From: Pelagihabitans sp965238025
GTDB lineage: Bacteria > Bacteroidota > Bacteroidia > Flavobacteriales > Flavobacteriaceae
Reading direction: 5' to 3'
Assembly (NCBI GenBank): GCA_965238025.1
Contig: OZ250162.1
Coordinates: 930,001 to 994,000 of the forward strand
DNA: 64,000 nucleotides
This document shows positions 1-8,619 of this stretch, one piece after another (the stretch's first letter is position 1; each line of letters begins with the position of its first letter). The notes under the pieces are model-generated. The model searched no databases. It was not told the origin of the DNA and saw only the letters and a program-made list of their open reading frames with translations. Made by a program: the position numbers and the translations under genes.

Positions 1-644
1 ATCAGCCCCCGTGAGCCCATAGGATGAATAGGTGCCCTAAGTTTAATGTTTTCGTGGTAGGGTATCTTTTCAAAACTCTTTCCCCCTAGCCCATTAATGA
101 CATAATCAGCGGCTATTTCATGCAACTGCCTTTTTCTTTCTAGTTCACTTAACGGACCAGAATATGTGCCCTTTTCATTGCTCTTATCTGGCTTGTCGTA
201 TGATAATTGAGATACCAAGCTGGTATGGTTCCAGTTAATGGTAATATCGTCGATAAAACCCGCATCATCGATTTTGAAAATAAAAATATGATCTTCCTCA
301 AATGATTTTCCTCGGGATGGAAGGTTTCCAAAATCTTTTTCTTGTGTGCCTCGAATGGTTACATCGCACTTGACCTTTCCATTTTCCGTTATAACGGAAT
401 TGATGGTATTATCAAGGCTTGGAAAACTATCTATAAGCGCCGACCAAATTGTCTTGCCTGTTTCCCATATTTGTCCTTTGCCATTTTCTCCCATTGGTAA
501 AAAGGAAACCGATCCATTTTCCGAACAGTTTTCAAGCATCTTTTGAACATCTTGTTCTTGGTAGGCTCTTATAAAGTCAACACTTCGGTTTTTCCATGAA
601 ATGGATAAAGGCTGTTCTTGCGAATTGTTCTTTAAAGCTTCCAT
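1..644 (-). CDS. SnoaL/NTF2-like protein, 3' end beyond the left edge
   Basis: The frame opens with ATG at 644 on the minus strand and stays open to the left edge, giving 214 visible residues. Residues about 15-145 look like a SnoaL-like (NTF2-fold) domain: a helical start (FIRAYQEQDVQKML), then IWSALIDSFPSLDNTI and alternating strands such as VKCDVTIRGT and DHIFIFKIDDAGFID. A second unit of the same kind seems to begin near residue 180 (ADYVINGLGGKSFEKIPYHE), so the full protein may carry two NTF2-like halves. Such folds bind small hydrophobic ligands or act as isomerases or cyclases; the substrate cannot be told from the sequence. It lies downstream of an AraC regulator on the same strand with 88 bp between them. 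No signal peptide is seen. Confidence 0.7.
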   Translation of the reverse strand, partial: MEALKNNSQEQPLSISWKNRSVDFIRAYQEQDVQKMLENCSENGSVSFLPMGENGKGQIWETGKTIWSALIDSFPSLDNTINSVITENGKVKCDVTIRGTQEKDFGNLPSRGKSFEEDHIFIFKIDDAGFIDDITINWNHTSLVSQLSYDKPDKSNEKGTYSGPLSELERKRQLHEIAADYVINGLGGKSFEKIPYHENIKLRAPIHPMGSRGL

Positions 645-732
645 AGTACATTGTTATTGGTTAATGGAGTAAAAGTAATTTGATAAAATCCTGAAAAATT
701 GTAAAAATGCGGCAAAAAGCAAATTGTACTCT

Positions 733-1605
733 CTATACTGATTGACCGCCCTCTTCTTGAAGTCTTTGTTCAACCAACGCAATACCATCTACATAATTCG
801 CCAGCTCGATATTGGTTTTTGCATATTTTCGAGGCGTTCTTCCAGAAAAATATTTGAAGTCCTTTATAAAATGACTTTGGTCATAATACCCTCCTTGGTG
901 CAGCACATCCATTAAATTCACATTTCTGTTTCCCGCCATTAGTGAACAAGTATAGCCAAACCTCCTGATTTTGGCATAGGTTTTCGGACTAATGCCCACT
1001 TCTTCCAAGAATTTGCGCTCAAAATTTCTTCGACTCATGGGCACTCGCTCTAGAAGTTCAGTAATATTTGTTCTCCCTTTATTATCAAAAATTTCGTTGG
1101 CCGATTCAATAATTTCATCGGTCCCATAGCCTGGCCTATCAAGAAGTTCCAGAAGATAGTCTTCCAATAATTTTATTTTCTCCTGGTTGTTGTTAGCTGA
1201 AAGAACTTGACGATGTAGCTCATTACTCGAGTCAAAAGAAACTTTGGAAAAGCAAATTCGTTCATCGGCCAATTCGTACATGGGTACGCCGTAAAAATGA
1301 AAAATAGCCGCGGGCTTAAAAACGATTCCGACCACTCCTATTTTTCCCAAAAGATGCAGTGTATAATTTCCTAGGGCCTGTCCGCTTATAAAGGTTCGCG
1401 GTACGGGCATCTGATCATGTTTTTTATTTGAAATAGTATAATTATCCTTATAGTTGAACACTAATGAACATAATGCGCTAGGTGGGCTTTCAATATCTAA
1501 CGGTTCGGCAGGTTCGCCTTCCCATACAAAATAACATTCTATATGTTCTTCGAGAACTTTGGCTGGTTTGTATTTTTTGTAGAACACTCCATTGTTGTTT
1601 GGCAA
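733..1605 (-). CDS. AraC family transcriptional regulator
   Basis: A protein of up to 290 residues with a C-terminal double helix-turn-helix of the AraC/XylS family at about residues 175-265: SRRNFERKFLEEVGISPKTY is the first recognition region and GGYYDQSHFIKDFKYFSGRTP is the typical second-helix signature. The N-terminal half (YKKYKPAKVLEEHIECYFVW onward) resembles the sensor part found in many Bacteroidota AraC regulators (DUF6597 type). The longest start is TTG at 1605; a GTG at 1587, which places VFYKKYKP at the start, fits the family better. It sits 99 bp downstream of glpD on the same strand, so it might regulate the glycerol genes or the SnoaL-like gene; nothing in the sequence decides this. 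Confidence 0.85.
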   Translation of the reverse strand: MPNNNGVFYKKYKPAKVLEEHIECYFVWEGEPAEPLDIESPPSALCSLVFNYKDNYTISNKKHDQMPVPRTFISGQALGNYTLHLLGKIGVVGIVFKPAAIFHFYGVPMYELADERICFSKVSFDSSNELHRQVLSANNNQEKIKLLEDYLLELLDRPGYGTDEIIESANEIFDNKGRTNITELLERVPMSRRNFERKFLEEVGISPKTYAKIRRFGYTCSLMAGNRNVNLMDVLHQGGYYDQSHFIKDFKYFSGRTPRKYAKTNIELANYVDGIALVEQRLQEEGGQSV

Positions 1606-1704
1606 TGAAAACTTTTAACACGACCTCCCCTAAAAGCATGAAGACTAGGAGGTTTAAGAATACAGGTCGACTTACAATTTAAGACTTTGTTCCTTAAGTT
1701 GCAA

Positions 1705-3375
1705 TTACGTCTTATCCAAGGAAAAATTGGAATGCGCTTCAAGTTCCAGCTCTAATTCTTCTTTCCAAGCGGCGAGTTGTTTATTAGTGACCTTATAAAT
1801 GGACTTAAATTCAGCTAGAATCGGCTCCATAAGTAAGCGCATACTATCAATATCAAAATACAAACGCCCTGTTCTGCGGATAAAGAAATCCATTGGGTTT
1901 TGTACCATTTCGTAATCGATGCCGAAACGGAGTTCGGCCCTGGCCATACGAATAGGATTATCCGCGCCATCAATTCCTTTATAGATGTCAAGGATAGTTT
2001 CAGTCTGCTTTCCATAATTGGTTACCAAGAACCATGCATCATGTTTGGTAAAACCATCGGGCCTGATTTTAGCAAATACAGCATCAATATATTTGGTGAC
2101 ATGCTTGAATTTTTTAAAACCATCGTTACCGCTAAGCGGAATTTCATCGGTAAAACATTCTTCTAATTCTAGCTCGTATTCCTCCGCCATTTTTTTAACG
2201 ATACGGTTTACCGTCCGCTCCGCCATCTTGCGATAGCCCGTTAGTTTGCCTCCCGCAATACTAATGAGTCCTGTGTCTGAGGTGAAAATCTCATCCTTTC
2301 TAGAAAGTTCGGAAGCCGACTTGCCTTCTTCATGAATCAATGGCCTCAGCCCGGCCCATGAAGAAATAACATCTTCCATTTCTAAATTTATCTTGGGAAA
2401 CATGTTGTTTACTGCCGACAGTAGATAAATGGCATCGGCAATATCGACTCTTATATTGTCTTTATCCTTATTGTAGTTGGTGTCTGTGGTGCCTACATAA
2501 GTGATTTTTCCACGAGGAATGGCGAACATCATTCGCCCATCGGGAATATCAAAGTAAACGGATTGTTTGACCGGTAATTTTTCGAACGGAAATACCAAAT
2601 GCACCCCTTTAGTAAGGTGCAAGCGTTTTCCTTTTTTAGATTTATTTACGCTACGCAGCTCATCTACCCAAGGACCCGCAGCACTAATCACGTATCTGGA
2701 TTTTATGGTAAAACGCTTTCCCGAAATTGCATCCTTAACCCTAACCCCGGAAATGATCTCATTGGTGTATCTAAAATCCACGACCTTGGTGTAATTTATG
2801 GCTTGGGCTCCAAATTGAAGGCTTGTTTTGATATTCTCAATGGTTAGTCTGGCATCGTCTGTACGATATTCGGCATAATAGCCTGCTCCCTTTAAAATTT
2901 TCTTTGGAAGTAGGGACTCCAATTTCATCGCCTCCTTCTTAGTCAGCATCTTGCGCTTATCATCCCCTTCTACCTGCGCTAAAATATCATAAACTTTTAA
3001 TCCGATAGAGGTCAACCACTTACCATAAGAGCCGTTTTCAATCAACGGAAGCAACATTTTTTCGGGCAGTACAAGGTGCGGCGCAAGTTTATGCACAATA
3101 GCCCGCTCTGAACCTACTTCTTTAACCAACCAAAAATCGAACTGTTTTAAATATCGAAGCCCGCCATGTATGAGTTTGGTAGATTTGCTGCTTGTACCCG
3201 AGGCAAAATCCCCTTTCTCGACCAAAGCCACTTTAAGCCCTCGGGAAGCAGCGTCTAAAGCAATCCCTCCTCCCGTAATACCACCACCGATAACGATGAG
3301 GTCATATGTTTCTTTTGAAAGTTGACGGATGGTTTTTGCCCGATCTAGATTTGAAAACCTAATATTTTTTGTCAT
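1705..3375 (-). CDS. glpD: Glycerol-3-phosphate dehydrogenase (FAD, respiratory)
   Basis: This 556-residue flavoprotein oxidises glycerol-3-phosphate to dihydroxyacetone phosphate and passes electrons to the quinone pool at the inner membrane. The N-terminal dinucleotide-binding motif GGGITGGG is at residues 30-37, followed by EKGDFASGTSSKSTKLIHGG, the GlpD signature. The C-terminal third (about 400-530) matches the DAO C-terminal domain. Length is normal for the family. The ATG at 3375 directly precedes the conserved N-terminus. The gene follows glpK with a 12-bp gap, so glpK-glpD form an operon for glycerol use; no glpF facilitator is visible in the window, so uptake must be encoded elsewhere or be passive. 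Confidence 0.95.
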   Translation of the reverse strand: MTKNIRFSNLDRAKTIRQLSKETYDLIVIGGGITGGGIALDAASRGLKVALVEKGDFASGTSSKSTKLIHGGLRYLKQFDFWLVKEVGSERAIVHKLAPHLVLPEKMLLPLIENGSYGKWLTSIGLKVYDILAQVEGDDKRKMLTKKEAMKLESLLPKKILKGAGYYAEYRTDDARLTIENIKTSLQFGAQAINYTKVVDFRYTNEIISGVRVKDAISGKRFTIKSRYVISAAGPWVDELRSVNKSKKGKRLHLTKGVHLVFPFEKLPVKQSVYFDIPDGRMMFAIPRGKITYVGTTDTNYNKDKDNIRVDIADAIYLLSAVNNMFPKINLEMEDVISSWAGLRPLIHEEGKSASELSRKDEIFTSDTGLISIAGGKLTGYRKMAERTVNRIVKKMAEEYELELEECFTDEIPLSGNDGFKKFKHVTKYIDAVFAKIRPDGFTKHDAWFLVTNYGKQTETILDIYKGIDGADNPIRMARAELRFGIDYEMVQNPMDFFIRRTGRLYFDIDSMRLLMEPILAEFKSIYKVTNKQLAAWKEELELELEAHSNFSLDKT

Positions 3376-3387
3376 TCTTTAACGCTC

Positions 3388-4872
3388 CTATTGTTCTTCC
3401 CAACCTTTGGTTCGCTCCACTGCCTTTTGCCATTTCCCATATAGGCGTTTTCTTTTTACCCTATCGAAGGTGGGTTTAAAAATGCGGTTCATTGGGCGGC
3501 CTTGATCAACATCTTCCTGTTTCCATAATCCCACCTGAATTCCTGCCAAAAAAGCGGCCCCCATTGCTGTTGATTCGATTACTTCCGGTCGATGAACCTC
3601 TGTATCCAATATATCGGCCTGGAACTGCATCAGATGATTATTTGCACATGCCCCGCCGTCAACGCGAAGATTGGTCAATTCTATTCCAGAATCATCCTCC
3701 ATTGCTTTTAAGAGATCCTTTGTTTGGTAGGCTAACGATTCCAATGTTGCCTTGGCCAAATGGGCCTTGCCCGTATCCCTGGTAAGTCCGAAAACGGCGC
3801 CTCGGGCATACATATCCCAATATGGTGCTCCCAAGCCTGCGAAAGCCGGAACCACATATACCGGATTTTCACCTTCCACAGAATCTGCCAAAGCCTCCGT
3901 TTCCTTGGCATCTTTTATAAGTTCCAAGCCATCCCGCAACCATTGTACGGCTGCTCCCGCTATAAAAACACTGCCTTCCAAGGCGTAATTGACTTTTCCA
4001 TTAAGCCCATAGCCAATAGTGGTCAACAAGCCGTTTTTAGAAAATTGCGGGGTTTCTCCCGTATTCATCAGCATAAAACAACCTGTACCATAGGTGTTTT
4101 TTGCCGTTCCTTGCGTAAAACAAGCCTGCCCGAATAAAGCCGCCTGCTGATCGCCGGCAATTCCGGTGATGGGAATCTTTACCCCGTCCAACTCATAATC
4201 CCCAAAATGATGGGCAGAGGGTTTAACTTCTGGCAACATATTTTTAGGAATTCCTAATTCCTTTAATAATTTGTCATCCCATTTCAGGTTTACAATATCA
4301 TAAATCAATGTTCGGGAAGCGTTTGTATAGTCTGTAACGTGGTTTACCCTGTTGGTCATATTCCATACCAGCCAAGAATCTACAGTGCCCATTAGCAAAT
4401 CGCCATTTTCAGCTTTTTCTTTTGCCCCTTCTACATTATCCAATATCCATTTTACTTTCGTTCCAGAAAAATACGAGTCAATTACCAATCCTGTGGTTTT
4501 ACGAACATACCCGGTTAAACCATCTTTTGTCATCTGTTCGCAGATATCCGCTGTACGTTTATCCTGCCAAACAATGGCATTGTAAACAGGTTTACCTGTG
4601 TTTTTATCCCAAACAATGGCAGTTTCCCTTTGATTGGTAATTCCTATTGCCTTAATATCGGAGGCGGCTATGCCATTTTCCTTTACCAAATCGGACAGCA
4701 CACCCATTTGGGATTCCAGAATTTCCATGGGGTCGTGCTCAACCCAGCCCGATTTCGGAAAAATCTGTTTGAATTCCTTTTGAACCATTCCCTGTATTTT
4801 ACCCTCTTGATCTACTAAAAGGGCTCTGGAACTTGTTGTTCCCTGATCTAATGCAATAATGTATGAACTCAT
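3388..4872 (-). CDS. glpK: Glycerol kinase
   Basis: A 494-residue FGGY-family kinase that phosphorylates glycerol to glycerol-3-phosphate with ATP in the cytoplasm. The ATP-binding start IALDQGTTSSRALL (residues 5-18), the substrate motif GWVEHDP and the second-domain motif GITNQRET are intact; the C-terminal half holds the AGDQQAALFGQ and GGLGAPYWD-like motifs (here AGLGAPYWDMYARG). Length equals that of characterised glycerol kinases. It is the first gene of the glpK-glpD operon; the 106 bp upstream carry no clear TAnnTTTG box. Product flows straight to GlpD and into glycolysis. Confidence 0.96.
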   Translation of the reverse strand: MSSYIIALDQGTTSSRALLVDQEGKIQGMVQKEFKQIFPKSGWVEHDPMEILESQMGVLSDLVKENGIAASDIKAIGITNQRETAIVWDKNTGKPVYNAIVWQDKRTADICEQMTKDGLTGYVRKTTGLVIDSYFSGTKVKWILDNVEGAKEKAENGDLLMGTVDSWLVWNMTNRVNHVTDYTNASRTLIYDIVNLKWDDKLLKELGIPKNMLPEVKPSAHHFGDYELDGVKIPITGIAGDQQAALFGQACFTQGTAKNTYGTGCFMLMNTGETPQFSKNGLLTTIGYGLNGKVNYALEGSVFIAGAAVQWLRDGLELIKDAKETEALADSVEGENPVYVVPAFAGLGAPYWDMYARGAVFGLTRDTGKAHLAKATLESLAYQTKDLLKAMEDDSGIELTNLRVDGGACANNHLMQFQADILDTEVHRPEVIESTAMGAAFLAGIQVGLWKQEDVDQGRPMNRIFKPTFDRVKRKRLYGKWQKAVERTKGWEEQ

Positions 4873-4978
4873 AAAGTGAATTATTAATTTAAAAGCTGCT
4901 GTTTTGTGAGTTAATATAGGTTTTTAATATGACTCGTTATGAAGTAGCTCGATAGAAAATTTGACCCCCTATTAAATC

Positions 4979-5296
4979 TTAATTATTAGATTTTTTAAAA
5001 TCATATTCCCGTTCCACCAAGCAGATTCTTACTTTGTACCAAGAATACCAATCTTTGATGCCTTTTTGTTGTGCAAAAAGATGATCCGTATTGGTTTTCC
5101 AATTGGCAATGGCCTCCAAACTTTTCCAATAGCTCACTGTGATACCAATTTCTTCCTTAGCACTTTCTATACCAATAAAGCCTGGTTGTTCGCTTGCCAA
5201 TTGTTCCATTTTTTTTGCCATTTGAGCATATCCATTATCGCCCCCAGTTCTTGTTGAAGTAAAGATTACCGCGTAATATGGTGTTGTATCCTTCAT
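4979..5296 (-). CDS. Antibiotic biosynthesis monooxygenase (ABM) domain protein
   Basis: A 105-residue protein built almost entirely of one ABM-type ferredoxin-like domain: YYAVIFTSTRTGGDNGY, then EQLASEQPGFIGIESAK and ITVSYWKSLEAIANWK, the last being the signature of this family (compare B. subtilis YqjZ). Members act as small dimeric monooxygenases or haem-degrading enzymes, but many are uncharacterised, and no haem ligand can be assigned here. The C-terminus is lysine-rich. It is transcribed in the same direction as glpK, 106 bp upstream of it; co-transcription is possible but not shown. Confidence 0.8.
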   Translation of the reverse strand: MKDTTPYYAVIFTSTRTGGDNGYAQMAKKMEQLASEQPGFIGIESAKEEIGITVSYWKSLEAIANWKTNTDHLFAQQKGIKDWYSWYKVRICLVEREYDFKKSNN

Positions 5297-5304
5297 TTTG
5301 ATAT

Positions 5305-5392
5305 GTCATTGAGAGCCCATTTTGGGCGTACAATCTTTAATTAATCTTTTGCGATGTCCCTAATCAGATTCCAGCGCTATCCTCGAAATGAC
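5305..5392. repeat. REP-like imperfect inverted repeat
   Basis: The 97-bp space between two minus-strand genes holds an imperfect outer inverted repeat (GTCATT..GAG at 5305-5313 against CTCGAAATGAC at 5382-5392) and an inner perfect hairpin GCCCA-TTT-TGGGC (5315-5327). From memory, stem-loops with GTCATT..CGAG arms are common between genes in Bacteroidota genomes; whether this is one of a dispersed family needs a genome-wide search. Confidence 0.4.
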
Positions 5393-5393
5393 T

Positions 5394-5750
5394 TCACATG
5401 ATATATTCCTTCTCTAAAAAATACTCCACAATAGCCTCTTTCATCAATACGGATTGTTCGCCAGCTTTTAAAGCTGGTAATTCTTCTTTTACGATGTAGT
5501 GCGGCCAACCTTGTTCATCAAAAAAATCGAACTCATAATAACCGTATGGCTCTAACAGCCTACAAATGGCAATATGCATCAAATCCAACTTATCATCCTT
5601 CCTATATTTTCTATGATATTGGCCCAACTCCTGAACACCCACCAAATAAATAATGGCATCCAAGTCTAGGACATCGCCATCTGCGAATTGGTTAGAAAGT
5701 TTCTCAACCAATGCTACCCATCGTTCCTTTAGCTGTGTGTCTCTAGACAT
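5394..5750 (-). CDS. Conserved hypothetical protein, 118 residues
   Basis: I do not recognise a named domain. ATG at 5750 (MSRDTQLKERW) is preferred to an in-frame GTG at 5762. The protein is soluble, mainly helical and acidic, with a central YLVGVQELGQYHRKYRKDDK and the stretch LMHIAICRLLEPYGYYEFDF followed by DEQGWPHY; no signal peptide or membrane segment is present. The composition and the nearby CvpA gene (divergent, about 90 bp away) suggest a conserved flavobacterial housekeeping hypothetical rather than a recent arrival. Function unknown. Confidence 0.7.
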   Translation of the reverse strand: MSRDTQLKERWVALVEKLSNQFADGDVLDLDAIIYLVGVQELGQYHRKYRKDDKLDLMHIAICRLLEPYGYYEFDFFDEQGWPHYIVKEELPALKAGEQSVLMKEAIVEYFLEKEYIM

Positions 5751-5839
5751 TTGCTTTATCACTTTTACCCGTTCTAGTAAGAATTCCCACTTTGGGAGTT
5801 AGGGGCATAAAGGTACAAATCAAAGAACTATATTTGCCC

Positions 5840-6337
5840 ATGGCTTTTTTAGATATTATTTTGGGGTTGTTACTCCTAATTGGGCTTTGGAAGGGTTTTA
5901 ATAATGGCCTCTTTGTAGAACTGGCTTCTATAGCAGCATTAATTGCCGGTATTTATGGGGCGATTCATTTTTCGTATATCGCTGGGAACTATCTTTCGCA
6001 ACGTATGGAGTGGAATGAGCAATATCTCAACCTTGCTGCATTCGTAATCACTTTTATAATTATTGTCATCACTGTTCATCTTGCGGGGAAATTGCTTACC
6101 AAAATTGCAAGCTTTGCCATGTTGGGCATCCTTAATAAAATTGCAGGTGCAATTTTTGGGGCATTAAAAGTGGGGGTTATTCTCGGTGCCTTACTTATTT
6201 TCTTTGACCGTATGAATAATTCAATTGGCTTTATCGGAGAAGAAGCCAAACAGAAATCCATTCTTTATGAGCCCGTTAAGGAAATAGGAGGGTTTGTATT
6301 TTCCAAGGTTTTGAATTCAAGTGAACAGACAAAATAA
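5840..6337 (+). CDS. CvpA family inner-membrane protein
   Basis: A 165-residue membrane protein with four hydrophobic segments at about residues 2-22, 26-48, 62-84 and 98-125, the layout of the CvpA/colicin V production family. In other bacteria CvpA homologues support purine-linked colicin production, envelope integrity or biofilm growth; the molecular role is unresolved. An in-frame ATG exists at 5792, but ATG at 5840 gives the family start MAFLDIILGLLLLIGLWKGF. A perfect TAnnTTTG box (TATATTTG, 5829-5836) lies only 3 bp before this ATG; if used, the mRNA would be nearly leaderless. The gene diverges from the hypothetical at 5394-5750. Confidence 0.85.
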   Translation: MAFLDIILGLLLLIGLWKGFNNGLFVELASIAALIAGIYGAIHFSYIAGNYLSQRMEWNEQYLNLAAFVITFIIIVITVHLAGKLLTKIASFAMLGILNKIAGAIFGALKVGVILGALLIFFDRMNNSIGFIGEEAKQKSILYEPVKEIGGFVFSKVLNSSEQTK

Positions 6338-6409
6338 CATTCCCCAGGAAACGTAACGATAATATTTGTCAAGAAATAACGTTATTTGTAGTATTAATCT
6401 TACTTAATA

Positions 6410-7255
6410 ATGTTTTTTTTCAAAAAAAATACCTTTCTTCTTTGCTTATTGATGTTATTTCAGTTTGTAAGGCTTGAAGCCCAGACTCCTTCTGCGGAAG
6501 AATTGGTAGGCATTCATGCACTTTCTGAAACGGAAATCAATACCATTACCAATCCGATTGTGGGTACCTTAGTTTACAATACCGACAAAAATGTACTCAA
6601 CCAGTACGACGGTACATCCTGGACTATTCCTGAATCAACATCTACCCTTGAAGATAATCAAGACGGGACCTTTACCTATACGGATGAAACAGGAAGTAGC
6701 ATTACCATAGGAACCGTTGGTCCTCAAGGTCCAAAAGGAGATGATGGAGAGCAAGGGCCCCAAGGAATTCCTGGTCTGAAAGGAGATACAGGAGAAGAGG
6801 GACCTCAAGGTCCACCAGGCAATTCCGCTTCGCCGAAGTTAATAGATGTATATGATGCCAACAACCCCTTTAACCATGTGCCAAATAGTTTCAGAATAAT
6901 TCGATTTAACACCACCAGGTTGAATTTAGGAGGGGTTTTTTCGCTTAATAATAATGAAATTACCATCGGCGAAACCGGTACTTACGAAATAGAATATGGT
7001 GTCTCGGTACGTACCAACGCACAATCCACCATAGATTGTAAGCTTCAACTAAATGGTTTGGATGTTCCTGCCAGTGGCACCTCTGCCGGAGGTTGGTATA
7101 AAAACGTAACAGCCACCAGAAAACTGTATTTAATACTGGCTGCAAACGATAAAATTACCGCATGGGGCCAGCGGAAGGACACTTTCGGAAATGGTGGGAA
7201 TTCGGTCACCACCATAAAAGACGGTTCGTTTCTTTTAATCCGCAAGTTAGATTAA
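6410..7255 (+). CDS. Secreted collagen-like protein with C1q/TNF-like head
   Basis: A 281-residue secreted protein. Residues 1-25 form a signal peptide (LLCLLMLFQFV..LEAQ). Residues 26-100 carry the Bacteroidota surface motif TNPIVGTLVYNTD...YDGTSW. Residues 104-139 are twelve uninterrupted Gly-X-Y triplets (GPQGPKGDDGEQ...GPPGNS), enough for a short collagen triple helix. Residues about 145-281 look like a beta-sandwich of C1q/TNF or BclA type (GVFSLNNNEITIGETGTYEI, FLLIRKLD), which would trimerise the stalk. No type IX sorting domain is visible at the C-terminus. Such stalk-and-head proteins act at the cell surface in adhesion; here function is inferred only. It stands alone between cvpA and a CAP-domain lipoprotein. 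Confidence 0.8.
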   Translation: MFFFKKNTFLLCLLMLFQFVRLEAQTPSAEELVGIHALSETEINTITNPIVGTLVYNTDKNVLNQYDGTSWTIPESTSTLEDNQDGTFTYTDETGSSITIGTVGPQGPKGDDGEQGPQGIPGLKGDTGEEGPQGPPGNSASPKLIDVYDANNPFNHVPNSFRIIRFNTTRLNLGGVFSLNNNEITIGETGTYEIEYGVSVRTNAQSTIDCKLQLNGLDVPASGTSAGGWYKNVTATRKLYLILAANDKITAWGQRKDTFGNGGNSVTTIKDGSFLLIRKLD

Positions 7256-7480
7256 TGACTCCTTTGATTTATACCTTCATATACCAATATCGAGCTCCTA
7301 ATACTGTTAATATAAAGTGTATTTCATCGAAAAAAAGTAATTTTTTATAGTCTATATCTGTATTTTATCTAATATTACATCGTTGAAGAACCTATTTCAA
7401 CATTGAGAACGTAACTATACCCCACTTTTCACCTACCTACTTTTCTAGGACATTCTAGTTATTACAATTTAGAACATTGT

Positions 7481-7957
7481 ATGAAAATGAAAATGCGATA
7501 TGCCGTTTTGGTATGTTTCATGGTATTGGTTACATCCTGTACGAAAGAAACAACCGAGACTCCTGTAATTACCGATGCTGAGAATGCAATCGAGGTTGAA
7601 AACGAACTACTTTCGGTAGTCAACAACCATAGGTTGGACTTAGGCCTAAATGCGTTAAACTTTAGCGCGGTTGCCTATGAATATGCAAACGAGCATAACA
7701 ACTATATGATTGCGACGGGTAGTCTTAGTCATGATAATTTTAGTGCAAGGGCCTCCAAAATATCCTCAAAGGAAAGTGCGGAATATGTCGCGGAAAATGT
7801 AGCCAAGGACTACGATGATGCCGTGAAAGCCTTTCAAGGATGGCTCGATAGCAGTAATCACAAAACTACTATGGAAGGTGAGTTTACCCACACCGCCGTA
7901 AGCGTCAAAATGAATGATGCTGGCAAATTCTATTTTACACAGATATTCTTTAGGTAG
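7481..7957 (+). CDS. CAP (SCP/PR-1) domain lipoprotein
   Basis: A 158-residue lipoprotein. The signal peptide ends in VLVTSC, a clear lipobox with the lipidated Cys at residue 20. Residues about 40-155 are a CAP/SCP domain: ENELLSVVNNHRLDLGLNAL, a His in EYANEHNNYM, SLSHDNFSARA, YVAENVAKDYDD and WLDSSNHKTTMEG, which supply the His/Glu/Glu/His cluster typical of the CAP cavity. Bacterial CAP proteins are secreted or outer-membrane attached and of largely unknown activity. Alternative starts at the third or fifth codon (both ATG) do not change the mature protein. The 225 bp upstream are AT-rich with no clear terminator. Confidence 0.88.
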   Translation: MKMKMRYAVLVCFMVLVTSCTKETTETPVITDAENAIEVENELLSVVNNHRLDLGLNALNFSAVAYEYANEHNNYMIATGSLSHDNFSARASKISSKESAEYVAENVAKDYDDAVKAFQGWLDSSNHKTTMEGEFTHTAVSVKMNDAGKFYFTQIFFR

Positions 7958-8010
7958 TATATTTCCTGTACACTTTCTCCATAATCGATCAGCGTATTCT
8001 TTTCTTTTTA

Positions 8011-8018
8011 TAAATTTG
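8011..8018 (+). promoter_or_regulatory. -7 promoter box TAAATTTG
   Basis: TAAATTTG matches the Bacteroidota -7 consensus TAnnTTTG exactly and lies 58 bp upstream of the 3-hydroxyanthranilate dioxygenase start. No clear TTG -33 element is found at 17-23 bp upstream, so this is a moderate call. Confidence 0.4.
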
Positions 8019-8076
8019 GTTAACTTGTTGTTCGTTGATACTTTTTAGTAAAGACGAACGACACCAATTATACACT

Positions 8077-8616
8077 ATGCCAATTGCGCCTCCATTCAAC
8101 CTCACTAAATGGATAAAGGAAAACCGGGACTCCCTAAAGCCTCCGGTCGGCAATAAGAATCTTTATAAAGATGCTGGTGATTATATCGTAATGATCGTTG
8201 CAGGACCCAATGCGAGAAAGGATTACCATTATAATGAAACTGAAGAGCTCTTTTACCAACTAGAGGGCACTATTGAAATTCATATTCAGGAAGACAGACA
8301 AAAGAAAACCATGAAATTAGGCCCCGGAGATATGTACTTGCATCCGGCCAAAGTGCCTCATTCACCTGTTCGCCATCATGGAAGTATTGGGTTGGTCGTA
8401 GAACGAAAACGTGCTGACATGAATGTTGATGATGGTCTTCTTTGGTTCTGCGATAACTGCAATACAATGTTGTACGAAGCCTATTTTACTTTAGATGATA
8501 TTGAGAAAGATTTTTTGGCGCACTTTACCCATTTTTACAATTCGAAAAAACTAAGAACCTGCGATAACTGTGAGACGGTCATGCCTGTTGACGGGCGGTT
8601 TATTGCTGAAAACTAA
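8077..8616 (+). CDS. nbaC: 3-hydroxyanthranilate 3,4-dioxygenase
   Basis: A 179-residue cupin that opens the ring of 3-hydroxyanthranilate to give 2-amino-3-carboxymuconate semialdehyde, in the kynurenine route of tryptophan breakdown or quinolinate formation. Iron ligands H51, E57 and H95 and substrate-binding R47, R99 and E109 are all in place. The bacterial form's extra rubredoxin-like metal site is present as CDNC (125-128) and CDNC (162-165). An upstream in-frame start at 8035 would add 14 residues; ATG at 8077 (MPIAPPFNLTKWI) matches the family start and length. Only 3 bp separate it from the DUF1304 gene, so the two are co-transcribed. No other kynurenine-pathway gene is in the window. 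Confidence 0.93.
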   Translation: MPIAPPFNLTKWIKENRDSLKPPVGNKNLYKDAGDYIVMIVAGPNARKDYHYNETEELFYQLEGTIEIHIQEDRQKKTMKLGPGDMYLHPAKVPHSPVRHHGSIGLVVERKRADMNVDDGLLWFCDNCNTMLYEAYFTLDDIEKDFLAHFTHFYNSKKLRTCDNCETVMPVDGRFIAEN

Positions 8617-8619
8617 ATT

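Noticed and set aside
1623..1653. ACCTCC/GGAGGT hairpin between glpD and the AraC gene as a terminator
   Set aside because: Six-bp arms with a 19-nt loop and no T run; too weak to support.
3760..4137. 125-residue frame antisense to glpK
   Set aside because: Shadow of a well-conserved gene, no domain or start context.
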